Shown: positions 1-9,587 of the stretch, in pieces
How positions within the stretch are numbered: the first letter of the stretch is position 1
How the letters are laid out: every line of letters starts with the position of its first letter
Assembly (NCBI GenBank): GCA_002154655.1
Contig: NGUZ01000001.1
Span: 515,518-579,517 of the forward strand
DNA length: 64,000 bases
Origin: Corynebacterium kefirresidentii
GTDB taxonomy: Bacteria; Actinomycetota; Actinomycetes; Mycobacteriales; Mycobacteriaceae
Direction: 5' to 3'
The notes under the pieces: generated by a model
The model's database searches: none
Told to the model about the DNA's origin: nothing
Seen by the model: only the letters and a program-made list of their open reading frames with translations
Made by a program: the position numbers and the translations under genes

Positions 1-386
1 GTGTCTGATTTTCGCTGTTGTGGGGAAACAGTAGCGATTTAAGGCAGACGGCTGGAATGCGATAAAGGTCAGGTTTTCCAGTTACAGCACGAAAAGTCCC
101 TGGACTGTTGGGTGGTCCATAGAAACAACACGCCCGGAGTGAAGTCTCAGCCAATTGAGGCAGTCCATAACCATTTACCCCTCTAGTGTCTACGGGCGCT
201 TGAGAATAGCTTCGCGTACCTATCTTTATCATCTCGAGGCGATTTTCTAGTTACCCCGGTTAGACATGCGATAACGCCTGCGTTTGTGCGAAAAAGGCAG
301 GCGGGGAGCCCGGGCATTCCTATGCCCAGAAGCGTTCATGGGCACTTCTTAAAGGAACTGTGTGGGTCCAATCTAGGAGTATTTCA
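1..386. other. Left-edge intergenic region with hairpins
   Basis: No convincing gene lies here. Two potential hairpins are visible. One is nested at the extreme left, with GTCTG (3-7) pairing CAGAC (45-49) around a CTGTT/AACAG stem. The other is a perfect six-base stem with a TCCT tetraloop, GGGCAT (312-317) and ATGCCC (322-327), about 60 bases before the NlpC/P60 start. The region probably holds the promoter and leader of that gene and perhaps of a divergent gene beyond the window. In C. glutamicum the aconitase gene lies close to this neighbourhood, but nothing here proves it. Confidence 0.4.
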
Positions 387-1841
387 GTGGCCACCATTCG
401 CCTTCCGCGCATTCGACATGTTCGCGCTTTCTTTGCTGCAGTAGTAGGTACCGCAGCCGTATCAACTCTTTCTACCGTAGCGCCAGCAGGCGCCGATGAT
501 TCACCGGCGGACAATGCTGGTGTAATCCAAGCACACGACTCAGAGCGTGCGGCAATTGACCGCGCGGTTAACAACGCAGACTCTTTGCAGGGGGCAGTTG
601 AGGCTTCGCGTGCAGAGCTAAGTCGAGCGGAAGCTGATGTCGCTGAAGCCGAGGATCGTATCGCTCGGATCCAGAGCCAAATGGAACAAGTTAGCGACGA
701 TCCAGGGGCGAATGAAGAGTACCTTGCTAGCCTGCAGGGCGAGTTGGATCAGGCAGACAAAGACAAGCGAGACGCTGAGAATCGTGTGGTGCAAGGGCGT
801 CGAGAGCTGGCACAAAATGAGGCTCGACTGAACGCTACCCAACGGTTTGCGGAGGCAACTTTTGCTCGCCAGCAGGGAGCGGAATCCCAGGAGGTAAACG
901 AAAGCGGTCTTCAGCTCTCTCAGCAGGACACGCTTGATACAGGCCTAAATCCAGTTAATGAGCTTGACGATCAAAGGACTTCCGACGCCGTTACAGTCAA
1001 CCCTGAAAACTTGACCGAAGAAATCAAGTCACAGACCTTTACCGACGAGGTTGTTGGGGAGGGTGCCCCGCAGGTTTCTGCTGCCCCGAACGCGTCCAAT
1101 GATTCGGAAGCGCGAGGCGCTATCAACCAGGGTGGTACCGCTCCGGAAGCTGAATTTGGAAACGCCCTCAATCAGGGTGCTACACCAACGTTCCAGAACG
1201 TTGACTTCACCACTGGGTCCTCTGTAAATGATGCGCTCGGACTTGCGAATGATATCGCTGCTGCAGTTGATGAGGACGATGTGCGCACCCTCATGCAAAG
1301 CTCATCTGACTTGCTTGGATTGGGAAGCCCGAACACTGCACCCGCTGCTAGCGCAGATGCGCCTGAGGCAGACGGGGTGACGGAGTCCGATGATGCTATT
1401 GCGGGCGCAGATGCTGGGCGTGATGCTCAGATTGAGGCCGTCATTTCCCGTGCTGAATCTCAGGTTGGTGTGCCTTATGTTTGGGGCGGCGGCGATAACA
1501 ATGGTCCTACCGGTGGGCTCCGAGATGGCGGAGTGGCTGACTCTTTCGGTGATTTCAACAAGACGGGCTTCGATTGCTCTGGCCTCGTAAAGTACGCCTA
1601 CGCGGCAGCTGGCCTGGACCTGCCTCACTACACTGGCGCACAGTACCAGCAGGGTAAGAAGGTTCCTCGTGACAACGCGAAGCGCGGTGACCTTATCTTC
1701 TACGGTCCTGGTGGCAACCAGCACGTAGCTATCTACCTAGGTGACGGCCAAATGATTGAAGCGCCACAGTCTGGTCAGACTGTTTCAGTAGTTCCAGTTC
1801 GCTGGGGTGGCGCTACTCCCGACGTCGTGCGCCTTCTCTAA
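387..1841 (+). CDS. Secreted NlpC/P60 peptidoglycan endopeptidase
   Basis: Secreted cell-wall hydrolase of about 484 residues. GTG at 387 is chosen because AGGAG (375-379) sits seven bases before it; an upstream in-frame GTG at 360 has no such site. The N-terminus is basic then hydrophobic and ends in an AGADD-type cleavage region, so it looks like a Sec signal peptide. Residues ~45-155 are heptad-like and rich in A, E, R and Q, typical of the coiled-coil regulatory domain of RipA-like proteins. A low-complexity linker follows. The C-terminal ~130 residues are NlpC/P60: Cys397 in DCSGLV and His446 in QHVAIYLG fit the catalytic pair. The family cleaves D-Glu-mDAP stem peptide bonds at division. 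hemH follows 31 bases later on the same strand. Confidence 0.93.
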   Translation: MATIRLPRIRHVRAFFAAVVGTAAVSTLSTVAPAGADDSPADNAGVIQAHDSERAAIDRAVNNADSLQGAVEASRAELSRAEADVAEAEDRIARIQSQMEQVSDDPGANEEYLASLQGELDQADKDKRDAENRVVQGRRELAQNEARLNATQRFAEATFARQQGAESQEVNESGLQLSQQDTLDTGLNPVNELDDQRTSDAVTVNPENLTEEIKSQTFTDEVVGEGAPQVSAAPNASNDSEARGAINQGGTAPEAEFGNALNQGATPTFQNVDFTTGSSVNDALGLANDIAAAVDEDDVRTLMQSSSDLLGLGSPNTAPAASADAPEADGVTESDDAIAGADAGRDAQIEAVISRAESQVGVPYVWGGGDNNGPTGGLRDGGVADSFGDFNKTGFDCSGLVKYAYAAAGLDLPHYTGAQYQQGKKVPRDNAKRGDLIFYGPGGNQHVAIYLGDGQMIEAPQSGQTVSVVPVRWGGATPDVVRLL

Positions 1842-1872
1842 TCTCCAACTTTTGGTTGGTATTGTTTAGGGC

Positions 1873-2946
1873 ATGACTGACGCACAACAGAATGCCCAAA
1901 ACTTCGACGCCCTCCTCGTCCTTTCTTTCGGTGGCCCGGAAGGAAACGAGGAGGTCGTTCCGTTTTTGGAGAACGTTACCCGTGGTCGAGGCATTCCTCG
2001 CGAACGGCTTGAAGTAGTGGGTGAGCACTATTATCACTTCGGAGGCGTAAGTCCGCTCAATGCGCTCAACCGTGAAATTATCGAGCATTTCCAAGGTGAG
2101 CTGAAAAAACGCGGACATAATCTACCGGTTTATTTCGGCAACCGGAATTGGCATCCCTTTGCCAACGAGACCGCAGAACAGATGTCTCGGGACGGTATCC
2201 GTAAAGTAGCTGTGTTTGCCACCTCCGCATGGGGTGGGTACTCCGCGTGCCGGCAATATGACGAAGATATTCAGCGCATGCGCGAGCATCTGGCGCAGCA
2301 AGGCCTGCCGGAGATTGAATTTACGAAGATTCGTCAATTCTTTGATCATCCGAAATTTGTGGCCGAAATGGCCACTGCCGTAACGGAGGTCTGGGAACAA
2401 GTTTCAGCTTATAAGGAGCGGACTACCCGGCTTTTGTTCACCGCGCATTCTGTCCCCGTTGCGCACGATAACGTTGGCGGCGCGGAAGGCGATAAAAACC
2501 TCTACTCCCGTCAGGTGGCCGAGGCGGCGCGGTTGGTGGCGTTGCAGGCCGGTATTTCTGATTATGACCTTGTATGGCAGTCACGCTCAGGCAATCCACG
2601 CACTCCGTGGCTAGAGCCCGACATTGTTGATCACACCACTGAGATTCACCACAACGAAGGTATCGACACGGTTGTGGTCTGCCCAATTGGTTTCATCTCC
2701 GACCATATGGAGGTTATTTGGGATCTCGATTCCGAGCTGCAGAAGGCGGCCGAGGATATGGGGGTCAGGGTCGTGCGTACCCGTACTGTAGGCCCGACTT
2801 CTCGGTTTGCAGAAATGGTGGTTGACCTAATAGAAGAGCTGGAGCATGGCCGCGAGAAGGAAACCAGCGGGCAGGTGACCGTGCAAGGGTGCACGCTCAA
2901 TGGTGCGCCGTGTGCCGCGGGATGTTGCGATATTTGGTCTCTTTAA
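1873..2946 (+). CDS. hemH: Coproporphyrin III ferrochelatase
   Basis: Inserts Fe(II) into coproporphyrin III in the heme pathway of Gram-positive bacteria (also called CpfC). The 357-residue length and the motifs SFGGPEG near the N-terminus, FTAHSVP and [12 protein letters not shown] fit the family. Cys126 (SACRQY) and a C-terminal cluster of Cys340, 347, 351 and 352 match the arrangement that binds a [2Fe-2S] cluster in actinobacterial ferrochelatases. The ATG has no good ribosome site, but TATTGT at 1860-1865 lies exactly seven bases upstream, which suggests a leaderless mRNA. The 3' end overlaps the convergent hypothetical gene by four bases. Confidence 0.95.
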   Translation: MTDAQQNAQNFDALLVLSFGGPEGNEEVVPFLENVTRGRGIPRERLEVVGEHYYHFGGVSPLNALNREIIEHFQGELKKRGHNLPVYFGNRNWHPFANETAEQMSRDGIRKVAVFATSAWGGYSACRQYDEDIQRMREHLAQQGLPEIEFTKIRQFFDHPKFVAEMATAVTEVWEQVSAYKERTTRLLFTAHSVPVAHDNVGGAEGDKNLYSRQVAEAARLVALQAGISDYDLVWQSRSGNPRTPWLEPDIVDHTTEIHHNEGIDTVVVCPIGFISDHMEVIWDLDSELQKAAEDMGVRVVRTRTVGPTSRFAEMVVDLIEELEHGREKETSGQVTVQGCTLNGAPCAAGCCDIWSL

Positions 2947-3716
2947 CGCGCGAATTCTCCGAGCACATAGGCCACGCCCGTCATGCGGGCCTGCCGGATG
3001 TGGCGCCACAGGCGAAGTAATTGCGGGTCAAGGCTGTGATCGTTGATGCGGTCGGTAACCGTTTCGATGATCGCGGCGACTCGGTCGGCGCGGGCGAAGA
3101 GTTTGGCTGCTCGGGCCGGCGTTGATTGGGGAAGGCCGGGGGTGTCATAAAAGTCGCTTAAAGTTCCCACGGTGAGGCGGGGGTTGGGCAGTGCTTCAGT
3201 GCTATACCCAGTTACGGTGATAAGGTCAGCGGATTCATTAGTTGCCTGAGCAAGCAGTGCGTCGGCTTCCCCAGGGCTCAGCCAGGCGGGGGCAGGGAGC
3301 TGCTGCTTTTCGACGATCACCTGCCACGCGGTGTGGCTGCTATGGATATGAGGTATGAGGACTAAGTTGCGCGTGGGATTATTGGTGCGAACTATGATTG
3401 CTCCGGCGGAACTTTGGATAGCTGCGTGATAGGACTCCGATCCTGCGGGTAGGGCAGGGGGCTCTCCCGGCCCGGAAAGTGCGAGGCGTACAACGGGTTC
3501 CGCGCGCTCACCGCGCTTCGCGGTAAGTTCAGCGGTCTCTGCGCGCAGCATCGCCAGCACATCGACGAACGGTGCTTCATCCACACTCTCCGGACGCCCG
3601 CCCAGTTCCTTAAGAGCATCTAGCAAATCATCGGTGGTTTCGTGTCCCCACAGCCACGAGCCCAGCCAGACAGCAGTGTTTTGTAAAGGTGACCATACTT
3701 CGGCGCGCATATCCAT
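2943..3716 (-). CDS. Conserved hypothetical protein
   Basis: About 257 residues, with no motif I can tie to a function. The open frame extends upstream, but ATG at 3716 is preferred. On the minus strand TAGACT (3725-3730) lies eight bases before it, a leaderless arrangement, and a longer start would run across the divergent DUF3097 gene. The protein is acidic and appears soluble, with no signal peptide or membrane segment. Its C-terminal third is Arg-rich and alpha-helical in character. It converges on hemH with a four-base overlap. A like-placed hypothetical gene next to hemH is my memory of other corynebacteria, not something shown here. Confidence 0.7.
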   Translation of the reverse strand: MDMRAEVWSPLQNTAVWLGSWLWGHETTDDLLDALKELGGRPESVDEAPFVDVLAMLRAETAELTAKRGERAEPVVRLALSGPGEPPALPAGSESYHAAIQSSAGAIIVRTNNPTRNLVLIPHIHSSHTAWQVIVEKQQLPAPAWLSPGEADALLAQATNESADLITVTGYSTEALPNPRLTVGTLSDFYDTPGLPQSTPARAAKLFARADRVAAIIETVTDRINDHSLDPQLLRLWRHIRQARMTGVAYVLGEFAR

Positions 3717-3724
3717 GGCGAGCC

Positions 3725-3741
3725 AGTCTAATAGATAGACT
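3725..3741. promoter_or_regulatory. Symmetric divergent promoter
   Basis: AGTCTA-N5-TAGACT is a perfect inverted repeat. Each arm reads as a -10 hexamer (TAGACT) for one of the two divergent genes, and each lies eight bases before its ATG (3716 on the minus strand, 3750 on the plus strand). Both mRNAs would be leaderless. Confidence 0.6.
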
Positions 3742-3749
3742 AACGGGCC

Positions 3750-4589
3750 ATGAGTTTTGATCCTTATGGCGGAGACATATTTGCTGGCCACTCGCGGTCG
3801 AAGCCGCGTCAATATCCTGAGGTGCCAGCTGAGCCCGGAATGGTAGTGGAAGTACGTGGTGACGACTTTGTGGGTGCTGTCATGGGGGTGGATAAAACCG
3901 TTTTCGGTGAGGTAGTTCGCCTTGAGGATCGCCACGGTGTGGAACGCGTTTTTAATTTGGTCAAAGGGGGGTTCCTAGTGGAGGGTAAGCCGGTTACGCT
4001 TACCCGATACGTCGAAAAGCAGGCACCCCGCAAATCCAACTCCGGTTCCCGCCGCGTAGAAAACGTCGAGGCTAAAGTCGCCGCGCCCTCGCGCATTTGG
4101 GTGGAAGGCGTCCACGACGCCGCTATTGTGGAAAAGGTGTGGGGCCACGACCTACGCGTGGAAGGCGTAGTGGTGGAATACCTTGAAGGCCTGGACAATT
4201 TGGAAGACCGCTTGGCGGAATTTCAGCCCGGACCCGGCCGCAGGGTAGGTGTGTTGGCTGACCATCTCGTCCAAGGTTCCAAGGAAACCCGGTTAACGGA
4301 AACCGTGGGAGAGCATGTCCTAGTCACTGGTCATCCATTCATCGATATTTGGGCAGCGGTGAAACCGCAGCGCGTGGGATTGCGTGCATGGCCAGAAGTA
4401 CCTTATGGCGAGGACTGGAAGACCGGAATTTGCAGGCGCGTGGGTTGGAGCGACCCTAAGGACGGCTGGCGTCATGTGTATAACGCCGTGCATTCTTTCC
4501 GGGACTTAGATTCCAGTCTGATTGGCGCGGTGGAGCGCCTCGTGGACTTCGTTACGACGCCCGAACTGAGCAAGTCTGATTTGCTCTAA
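3750..4589 (+). CDS. DUF3097 family protein
   Basis: A 279-residue protein of the actinobacterial DUF3097 family, recognised by the N-terminal MSFDPYGGDIF and the central segment IWVEGVHDAAIVEKVWG, which resembles a Toprim-like or nuclease-type core. The function is unknown. ATG 3750 follows TAGACT (3736-3741) by eight bases, so it is probably leaderless. It diverges from the hypothetical gene ending at 2943, and its stop overlaps the end of the convergent HTH gene by four bases. The protein has no signal peptide or membrane segment and should be cytoplasmic. Confidence 0.85.
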   Translation: MSFDPYGGDIFAGHSRSKPRQYPEVPAEPGMVVEVRGDDFVGAVMGVDKTVFGEVVRLEDRHGVERVFNLVKGGFLVEGKPVTLTRYVEKQAPRKSNSGSRRVENVEAKVAAPSRIWVEGVHDAAIVEKVWGHDLRVEGVVVEYLEGLDNLEDRLAEFQPGPGRRVGVLADHLVQGSKETRLTETVGEHVLVTGHPFIDIWAAVKPQRVGLRAWPEVPYGEDWKTGICRRVGWSDPKDGWRHVYNAVHSFRDLDSSLIGAVERLVDFVTTPELSKSDLL

Positions 4590-5164
4590 GGTTGGGAAAG
4601 ATTGGCGCGTTCAATCAGGTTGACGGCCAACTGCCATCCAGCCAACTCCGCGCTCCAACCGGCCGCCTGGAGGCGCTGCGACATGGCTTGTTTAGAAATC
4701 CCTAGCTCTTCGGCGGCCTCATTTTGGTTCAGCCCAGCACGCACGAGTGAGGTAGCCTCGCGCCCCTCGATGGTGCGCTTGTGCAAAACATATCCCAGCA
4801 GGGCAAAGGTGGCCGCGATATCGCTTGCTTCGGAAGCGCGGCCACGCTTGTTGATCTTGGCGTAGACTTGGCCCATACGGGCGGACTTCCGCAACGCGGC
4901 GGTAGCTATTTGGCGTGCCCCCTCCTCATCTTCTTGGTTGCCGGGGCTTATACCGATGCCGATGGCCCAGTCGCCGTCGGCAAGCAAGGCCATGACGACG
5001 TCGCAGACGGCCGTTGCTGAATCAACTACGGCGCAAATATCTTCCACACCAAGCACATGGAAGTCTCCAACGCCAGAAAGAGTTGATAGGGCCGACGCAG
5101 AACGCTGGACCAACTCTGCACGACGCACGGAACGGCCACGGTAGCGGGCGTGGACAGCAAGCAT
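4586..5164 (-). CDS. HTH-containing hypothetical protein
   Basis: A 192-residue protein. The C-terminal part, around LVRAGLNQNEAAEELGISKQ and the following AMSQRLQAAGW, is a clear helix-turn-helix of the sigma-70 region 4 or MarR-like type. The N-terminal ~110 residues hold no known fold I can name and contain hydrophobic, Ala-rich helices. ATG 5164 is supported by GGGAGG seven bases upstream. It is probably a cytoplasmic DNA-binding protein. Its target is unknown, and the adjacent VTT and DUF3097 genes do not suggest one. Lineage-specific to corynebacteria as far as I recall. Confidence 0.75.
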   Translation of the reverse strand: MLAVHARYRGRSVRRAELVQRSASALSTLSGVGDFHVLGVEDICAVVDSATAVCDVVMALLADGDWAIGIGISPGNQEDEEGARQIATAALRKSARMGQVYAKINKRGRASEASDIAATFALLGYVLHKRTIEGREATSLVRAGLNQNEAAEELGISKQAMSQRLQAAGWSAELAGWQLAVNLIERANLSQP

Positions 5165-5218
5165 GGAAAACCTCCCTTTAAGAACCTAATGCGAAATAGT
5201 CTACCGCTCGAACTTGAC

Positions 5219-5935
5219 TTAAGGGCGAGTGGGAAGCCGCGAATCCATATACAGCCCGCTCGCTCCAATCGCAGCGAAAACCACCATAGCGAGGACGATG
5301 CCGGGAGAGGTATGTCCGGTGAGGGTATCGCCGAAGAACACGCCCAAAGCCGTAGTAGGTATAGAACCGACAAGGGTGGCCAAGGTGAAGTGGCTGAGCT
5401 TTACCGGAGTAAGGGCAGCAACGTAATTCAGGAGGCTAAACGGGACGCCGGCTACCATCCGGAGGGAAGCGATGGCCAGCCACCCGCGCCGCTCGAGATG
5501 CGCGTTGATTGTGAACACTGCGGGATGGGTCAGGTGCGGGCGGATCCAGGCTCCGAGGAGCTTGCGAACGATAAGAAAGGACAAAGCCGCTGATACCGTC
5601 AAGGCGCACAGGGAAAGCGCGAGTCCCTTCCACGGGCCAAATAATAGTCCTGCGGCTACCGTCCAGAAGGTTCGAGGAAAGGGAAACTGGGTAAATATGA
5701 CATAACCTAGTGCGAAGATGAAGGGGAACCATGCGCCAAATCGGGTGGAGGCATCACGCAGGCGAGCCACATCCGGCAGATCGTAGAAATAAAGCACGGC
5801 GAGGAGGGCGATTACTGCAGCGAGAACGGCTATCCACCGCTGCACGGTCCACCGCTGGATTGAGCGCCAAGCGGACCGAGCGAGCGAAAGTAGGAAGTGG
5901 CCGAAATTGCGCACCCAACTCAGAAATGTGGTCAT
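5219..5935 (-). CDS. VTT-domain (TVP38/TMEM64) membrane protein
   Basis: A 238-residue integral membrane protein with about five or six hydrophobic segments. The core reads as a VTT/DedA-like domain, with FTQFPFPRTFWTVAAGLLFG followed by a re-entrant-helix region and LRMVAGVPFSLLNYVAALT. DedA/VTT proteins take part in membrane lipid trafficking or transport; the substrate is not evident here. On the minus strand TACGAT (5942-5947) lies six bases before the ATG, which suggests leaderless transcription. The HTH gene lies downstream on the same strand after 54 bases. Confidence 0.85.
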   Translation of the reverse strand: MTTFLSWVRNFGHFLLSLARSAWRSIQRWTVQRWIAVLAAVIALLAVLYFYDLPDVARLRDASTRFGAWFPFIFALGYVIFTQFPFPRTFWTVAAGLLFGPWKGLALSLCALTVSAALSFLIVRKLLGAWIRPHLTHPAVFTINAHLERRGWLAIASLRMVAGVPFSLLNYVAALTPVKLSHFTLATLVGSIPTTALGVFFGDTLTGHTSPGIVLAMVVFAAIGASGLYMDSRLPTRP

Positions 5936-5970
5936 GGGGAAATCGTAGTCCTTGAGGGAGTGCAGGATAG

Positions 5971-6004
5971 AAAAATCCGGCGGCTACCTCGTGGTAACCG
6001 CCGG
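5971..6004 (-). terminator. Terminator of tRNA-Leu
   Basis: The arms 5977-5988 and 5993-6004 form a GC-rich stem (CCGGCGG/CCGCCGG with an inner ACC/GGT) around a TCGT loop. On the minus strand it is followed by a T-run (complement of 5971-5975). Confidence 0.8.
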
Positions 6005-6011
6005 AAGTCTG

Positions 6012-6097
6012 TGCCCGAGGGGGGACTTGAACCCCCACGTCCGTTAATAGGACACTAGCACCTCAAGCTAGCGCGTCTGCCATTCCGCCACCCGGGC
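6012..6097 (-). tRNA. tRNA-Leu (anticodon GAG)
   Basis: Class II tRNA of 86 bases without encoded CCA. The acceptor arm GCCCGGG (6091-6097) pairs CTCGGGC (6013-6019) with one G-U pair. The anticodon stem CTAGC/GCTAG encloses the loop TTGAGGT, giving GAG. A long variable arm and a T-arm with GTTCAAGTC are present. Confidence 0.97.
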
Positions 6098-6324
6098 AGG
6101 GTGTTTGTCAGCCTCTCGGCTGGGCACTCCGATACTGTATCTTGTGTGGGGTGTGCTTTACAAATCGCCAGCGTAGGGCGCCGAAAAGTCCATGCGTGAA
6201 GGGTGGTGAAATACATGGGTGTAATCCGGCCTAGGCGTCGTACTGGGGTACGACTGTAGTGTGACCATGGCGTGCGGTTACACCACATCGACATCGCCTT
6301 GTGAGGTGGGGTACAAATGGGTCT

Positions 6325-6864
6325 ATGACTTCTTATGCAGATGACTCCCGTTTCCCTGGACCAGATCCCTACGCACCGCTGCGTGATGTTCCTTCCTTTG
6401 TTCTTTCTTCCACCGACGTGGTCGAAGGCGATGAGCTGCAAGAAAAGCTTCGCGCTCCGGAAAGCGTTTCCCCTCAGCTTGCGTGGTCCGGTTTGCCTGA
6501 AGGCACTAAGTCCCTGGCTGTGACCTGTTTCGACCCGGATGCACCCACCGCTTCTGGTTTCTGGCACTGGGCGGCCTTCAATATCCCCGTTGAGGTAAGC
6601 GAGTTGCCTACCAATGCTGGTGCTGCAGAAGACCTGGGCATTGACGGTGTTATTAGCTTGCGCAACGATTCGGGCGAGCGCACCTACTATGGCGCCAACC
6701 CGCCTGCCGGTCACGCACCTCACCGCTATCTGTACGCAGTCCATGCAGTAGACGTGGAGAAGCTCGATATCGACCCAGATGCAACCCCGACTGTGCTCGG
6801 TTTCAACCTGCATTTCCACGCGCTCGGCCGTGCCATTTTGTGGGGCTGGTATGAGGCAAAGTAA
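6325..6864 (+). CDS. YbhB/YbcL family (PEBP-like) protein
   Basis: A 179-residue phosphatidylethanolamine-binding-like protein. Diagnostic motifs are PQLAWSGLPEGTKSLAVTC, the DPDAPTASGFWHW ligand-site segment and YYGANPPAGHAPHRYLYAVH, which carry the conserved Asp, Pro, His and Gly of the anion-binding pocket. The cellular role of bacterial members is unsettled. ATG 6325 gives the usual N-terminus; an in-frame GTG-like extension to 6301 adds eight unlikely residues. TACAAAT at 6312-6318 may be its -10. The downstream membrane gene overlaps by one base (TAATG), so they are co-transcribed. Confidence 0.9.
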   Translation: MTSYADDSRFPGPDPYAPLRDVPSFVLSSTDVVEGDELQEKLRAPESVSPQLAWSGLPEGTKSLAVTCFDPDAPTASGFWHWAAFNIPVEVSELPTNAGAAEDLGIDGVISLRNDSGERTYYGANPPAGHAPHRYLYAVHAVDVEKLDIDPDATPTVLGFNLHFHALGRAILWGWYEAK

Positions 6865-7256
6865 TGGCAAGTAGCTCTAGTGCATCGCAGGCTAGCCCTC
6901 CGGCCACTCTGCGGGTCGGCGGCGCCTTCATGGTGGTCGCATTCGTGCTGGCTCTCTTCGCGCTAATCTCTGTCTTTAAGGATGGCTGGGGAGCCGACTT
7001 CGCATGGACGTATTCGAATGTGGCTATTGTTGCTGCCGCGTTCCTCGTCGGGGCCTTTAGCACCATGAGTAAAGGCCAGGCGGGAAGCCGCGCCCAGGTT
7101 GTGGCATTAGTGGTTGCGATCGTAGTCATTGCGGCGAGCCGCTTCTTACCCGGCGGGATTTTATTTACCCAAGCGCAGTTTTGGGTGGTGTTCTACGCCG
7201 GCTTCGCAGTCCTGTGCGCACTTATTCTCAGGCGCAGCGCTATGGCGCAAGCCTAG
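6864..7256 (+). CDS. Four-helix membrane protein, unknown
   Basis: A 130-residue protein with four hydrophobic segments (about residues 20-40, 47-68, 78-95 and 100-122) and short loops, so an integral membrane protein. I do not recognise the family. The ATG overlaps the stop of the PEBP-like gene by one base, which indicates translational coupling. A strong symmetrical terminator follows. Confidence 0.75.
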   Translation: MASSSSASQASPPATLRVGGAFMVVAFVLALFALISVFKDGWGADFAWTYSNVAIVAAAFLVGAFSTMSKGQAGSRAQVVALVVAIVVIAASRFLPGGILFTQAQFWVVFYAGFAVLCALILRRSAMAQA

Positions 7257-7280
7257 CCAGTGCCGTGTTTAGTCAATGAA

Positions 7281-7324
7281 AGTCCGCCCCCAGCTGCTTA
7301 GGGTAGAGCAGTTGGGGGCGGACT
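7281..7324. terminator. Bidirectional terminator
   Basis: Arms 7281-7298 and 7307-7324 pair over 18 positions with a single G-U, around an eight-base loop. It lies between two converging units, the 6864 membrane gene (plus) and pyrD (minus), and would serve both. Confidence 0.85.
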
Positions 7325-7345
7325 ATCTTGTTCAACGAAGAGTCT

Positions 7346-8470
7346 CTATAGGGATTGATCCACGGGTTTCCATGGCAGGCCAGAGCCAACCGCTTGGGAA
7401 ATATTGCGCAAGCCGTGGGCGCGGATTTGGGCGGCAATGCCACGGTGGATATCGCGGATCCAATCCGGACCGCCATAGATGAGGCCGGTGTAGCCCTGCA
7501 ACAAGGAAGCGCCGGAAGTGATGCGTTCCCACGCCTGCTCCGGCGTGGAGATACCACCGACGGAGATGAGAGTGAGCTGGCCTCCGACACGCCCATTGAG
7601 ACGGCGCAGCACCTCCAGAGAGCGCTCGGCTACTGGGGGACCAGATACGCCACCGGCCCCCATTTCCGCTACCTCGGCAGGAGGGGTCTTGAGCCCCTCG
7701 CGGGAAATGGTGGTATTGGTCGCTACGATACCGTCGAGACCGAGTTCAAGGGCTAGGTCTGCCACTGCATCTACGTCGGAATCCGAAAGATCGGGAGCGA
7801 TTTTCACCAACACTGGAACGGCGGTGCACTCTTGCACGGCAGAAAGAATGGGGCGCAGCGACTCCACTGCTTGTAGGTCGCGCAGGCCCGGGGTATTCGG
7901 CGAGGAAACGTTGACTACAAGGAAGTCAGCCAAGTCGCCCAATACGGAAGCAGAGCGGCGGTAATCTTCCACAGCGTGCTCGGCAGGGGTGACTTTAGTC
8001 TTGCCAATATTAATGCCAATAACATCGCTGTAGCGGCGCTTGCGGAGGTTTTCTGCAGCGGCCGCTGCACCCTCATTGTTAAACCCCATGCGGTTCAAGA
8101 TGGCCTTATCGGCCTTTAGGCGAAAAAGTCGCGGCGCAGGATTTCCCGGCTGTGCTTGGGCGGTGACGGTGCCCAACTCCGCGAAACCGAAGCCAATCGG
8201 GGACCAGGTATCAGCAGCGGCGGCATTTTTATCAAACCCTGCAGCTAGTCCCAGTGGGCGGGGAAACTCTACGCCAAAGACCTCTTGGCGGAGCACCGGA
8301 TCGTTGACCGGCAGCACCTTTGCCAAGGCCCGGTTGGCCGGACCAGCCGCCTGGAGTCCACTCAGTGCGGTGTTGATAATTCCGTGGATTCGCTCCGGGC
8401 TAAGCTGAAACATGCCACGCAATGCCACTTGGTAGGCCTGCGCGCGCAGTCGATCGATAGTGCTGGTCAT
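7346..8470 (-). CDS. pyrD: Dihydroorotate dehydrogenase (quinone)
   Basis: Class 2, membrane-associated enzyme that oxidises dihydroorotate to orotate with menaquinone in pyrimidine synthesis. The 374-residue length and the N-terminal helical extension preceding the barrel ([11 protein letters not shown]) identify class 2 rather than class 1. FMN and substrate motifs are visible: [39 protein letters not shown] and LISVGGIST. The ATG is preceded by AGAAGGAG lying inside the end of the upstream lipoprotein gene, from which it is separated by four bases, so the two form an operon. Confidence 0.96.
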   Translation of the reverse strand: MTSTIDRLRAQAYQVALRGMFQLSPERIHGIINTALSGLQAAGPANRALAKVLPVNDPVLRQEVFGVEFPRPLGLAAGFDKNAAAADTWSPIGFGFAELGTVTAQAQPGNPAPRLFRLKADKAILNRMGFNNEGAAAAAENLRKRRYSDVIGINIGKTKVTPAEHAVEDYRRSASVLGDLADFLVVNVSSPNTPGLRDLQAVESLRPILSAVQECTAVPVLVKIAPDLSDSDVDAVADLALELGLDGIVATNTTISREGLKTPPAEVAEMGAGGVSGPPVAERSLEVLRRLNGRVGGQLTLISVGGISTPEQAWERITSGASLLQGYTGLIYGGPDWIRDIHRGIAAQIRAHGLRNISQAVGSGLPWKPVDQSL

Positions 8471-8474
8471 GGTG

Positions 8475-9521
8475 TTAAGACTCCTTCTTCAGGTGCGGGG
8501 TGTCCACGAACTGGAGGCCGTGGCCGGTGGCAGAGGCGGCGACGAAGGTGCCATTGTTAAGTACGGCAATGTTTTGTGCATCTGGCACGGTAGAGATATC
8601 TCCGCGCAGTTCCGGAACACCTTTATTTATCTCATAGGCATGAGCCTTGTTCGTATCCGTGGCGCTGACCCACGCCAGGTTGTGCTCCTTGTCCCAAGCT
8701 ACGCCCCATGGGGTGCCATTGACGTTGCCGTATTGGTGCAGGCGAACGACATCATCGGAAGTGTAGATAGCCAAGCGTCTGCCCTCAGTATCGGAGGCAA
8801 GAACAACGCCATTGTCGCCCACCGCGATGCTTCCTACACCCTGACCCACGCGCAGTCGACCGCCCGCGCGATCATTAGTCCAATCCACGTTTTGAATGGT
8901 GGAATCCTCGCGGTGAATGCGTACCACTCCATCATCACCCGTGGAATTGGGCGCGGCTAATAGCTGGTCCGAGCCGGCTTCGACCTCGATGTCACCTTCG
9001 CGTTTGCCGTCTTTATAAATGCCAACGGTGCTGGAATCGGCTGAGGTAGCAAAGATCTCGCCGCTGGAAAGCTGGGTGGCAGCAGTAACAGGAGTCTCCT
9101 CCTCCATACGGACCTCCTCGGGAGAATCCGGGGAAGAGGGATCGATGAGCAGGACCTTTTCCGGGCAGGCCAGTACAAAGCCCGACGACGATGAACTTAG
9201 ATCGCCGCACTCCGCAGAAATGTCTAAAGCAGTTGCCTTATGGCCCGCAAACTCATTCTGGCTGCCGATAAGGAGCTGGTCCTTAGTGCGCACCGCAAGC
9301 GAGTTATCGACAGCAGCAAGGTCTGTGATGTCTTCCTTAAGGTCTACGACGGTGCCTTCCGGGTCTGCCTTGGCGGGCGAGGCCGCCGGGGTGGCATTGC
9401 CCTTGACCGCGGTTTCCGGATCGGCGCCCACGCCCACATCGGGCTGGCAGGCGGCCAGTGCGGTGGCGCTAAGCGCCAGCAAACTAGAAAAGATCAGTGC
9501 GGAGCCGGATTGAGATTTCAC
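8475..9521 (-). CDS. Lipoprotein with beta-propeller-like repeats
   Basis: A 348-residue exported protein. The N-terminus has a basic start, a hydrophobic core and a LAAC lipobox, so it should be lipid-anchored by Lgt/Lsp. The rest is made of repeating short beta-strand units with [13 protein letters not shown]-like and [15 protein letters not shown]-like elements, resembling YncE/NHL-type propellers. No enzymatic residues are evident. GTG 9521 follows TAGGAT (9530-9535, minus strand) by eight bases, consistent with a leaderless start. It is first in an operon with pyrD; a functional link is not obvious. Confidence 0.85.
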   Translation of the reverse strand: MKSQSGSALIFSSLLALSATALAACQPDVGVGADPETAVKGNATPAASPAKADPEGTVVDLKEDITDLAAVDNSLAVRTKDQLLIGSQNEFAGHKATALDISAECGDLSSSSSGFVLACPEKVLLIDPSSPDSPEEVRMEEETPVTAATQLSSGEIFATSADSSTVGIYKDGKREGDIEVEAGSDQLLAAPNSTGDDGVVRIHREDSTIQNVDWTNDRAGGRLRVGQGVGSIAVGDNGVVLASDTEGRRLAIYTSDDVVRLHQYGNVNGTPWGVAWDKEHNLAWVSATDTNKAHAYEINKGVPELRGDISTVPDAQNIAVLNNGTFVAASATGHGLQFVDTPHLKKES

Positions 9522-9587
9522 GGCTTCTAATCCTAACAGCGCGCGTTATAAAAACTCGAAGTCGTCTTCCGCTGTAGTGTGAAGCAG

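Noticed and set aside
1-386. c-di-AMP (ydaO) riboswitch before the NlpC/P60 gene
   Set aside because: This riboswitch often precedes actinobacterial cell-wall hydrolases, so I looked for it. The conserved ACCCG...CAGCTAACCTCG-type segments are not visible; only short hairpins are.
360-386. Upstream GTG start of the NlpC/P60 gene
   Set aside because: The AGGAG site lies inside this stretch and points to GTG 387.
7281-7324. Insertion-sequence terminal repeat
   Set aside because: The inverted repeat has only an eight-base loop and sits between convergent genes, so it is a terminator.
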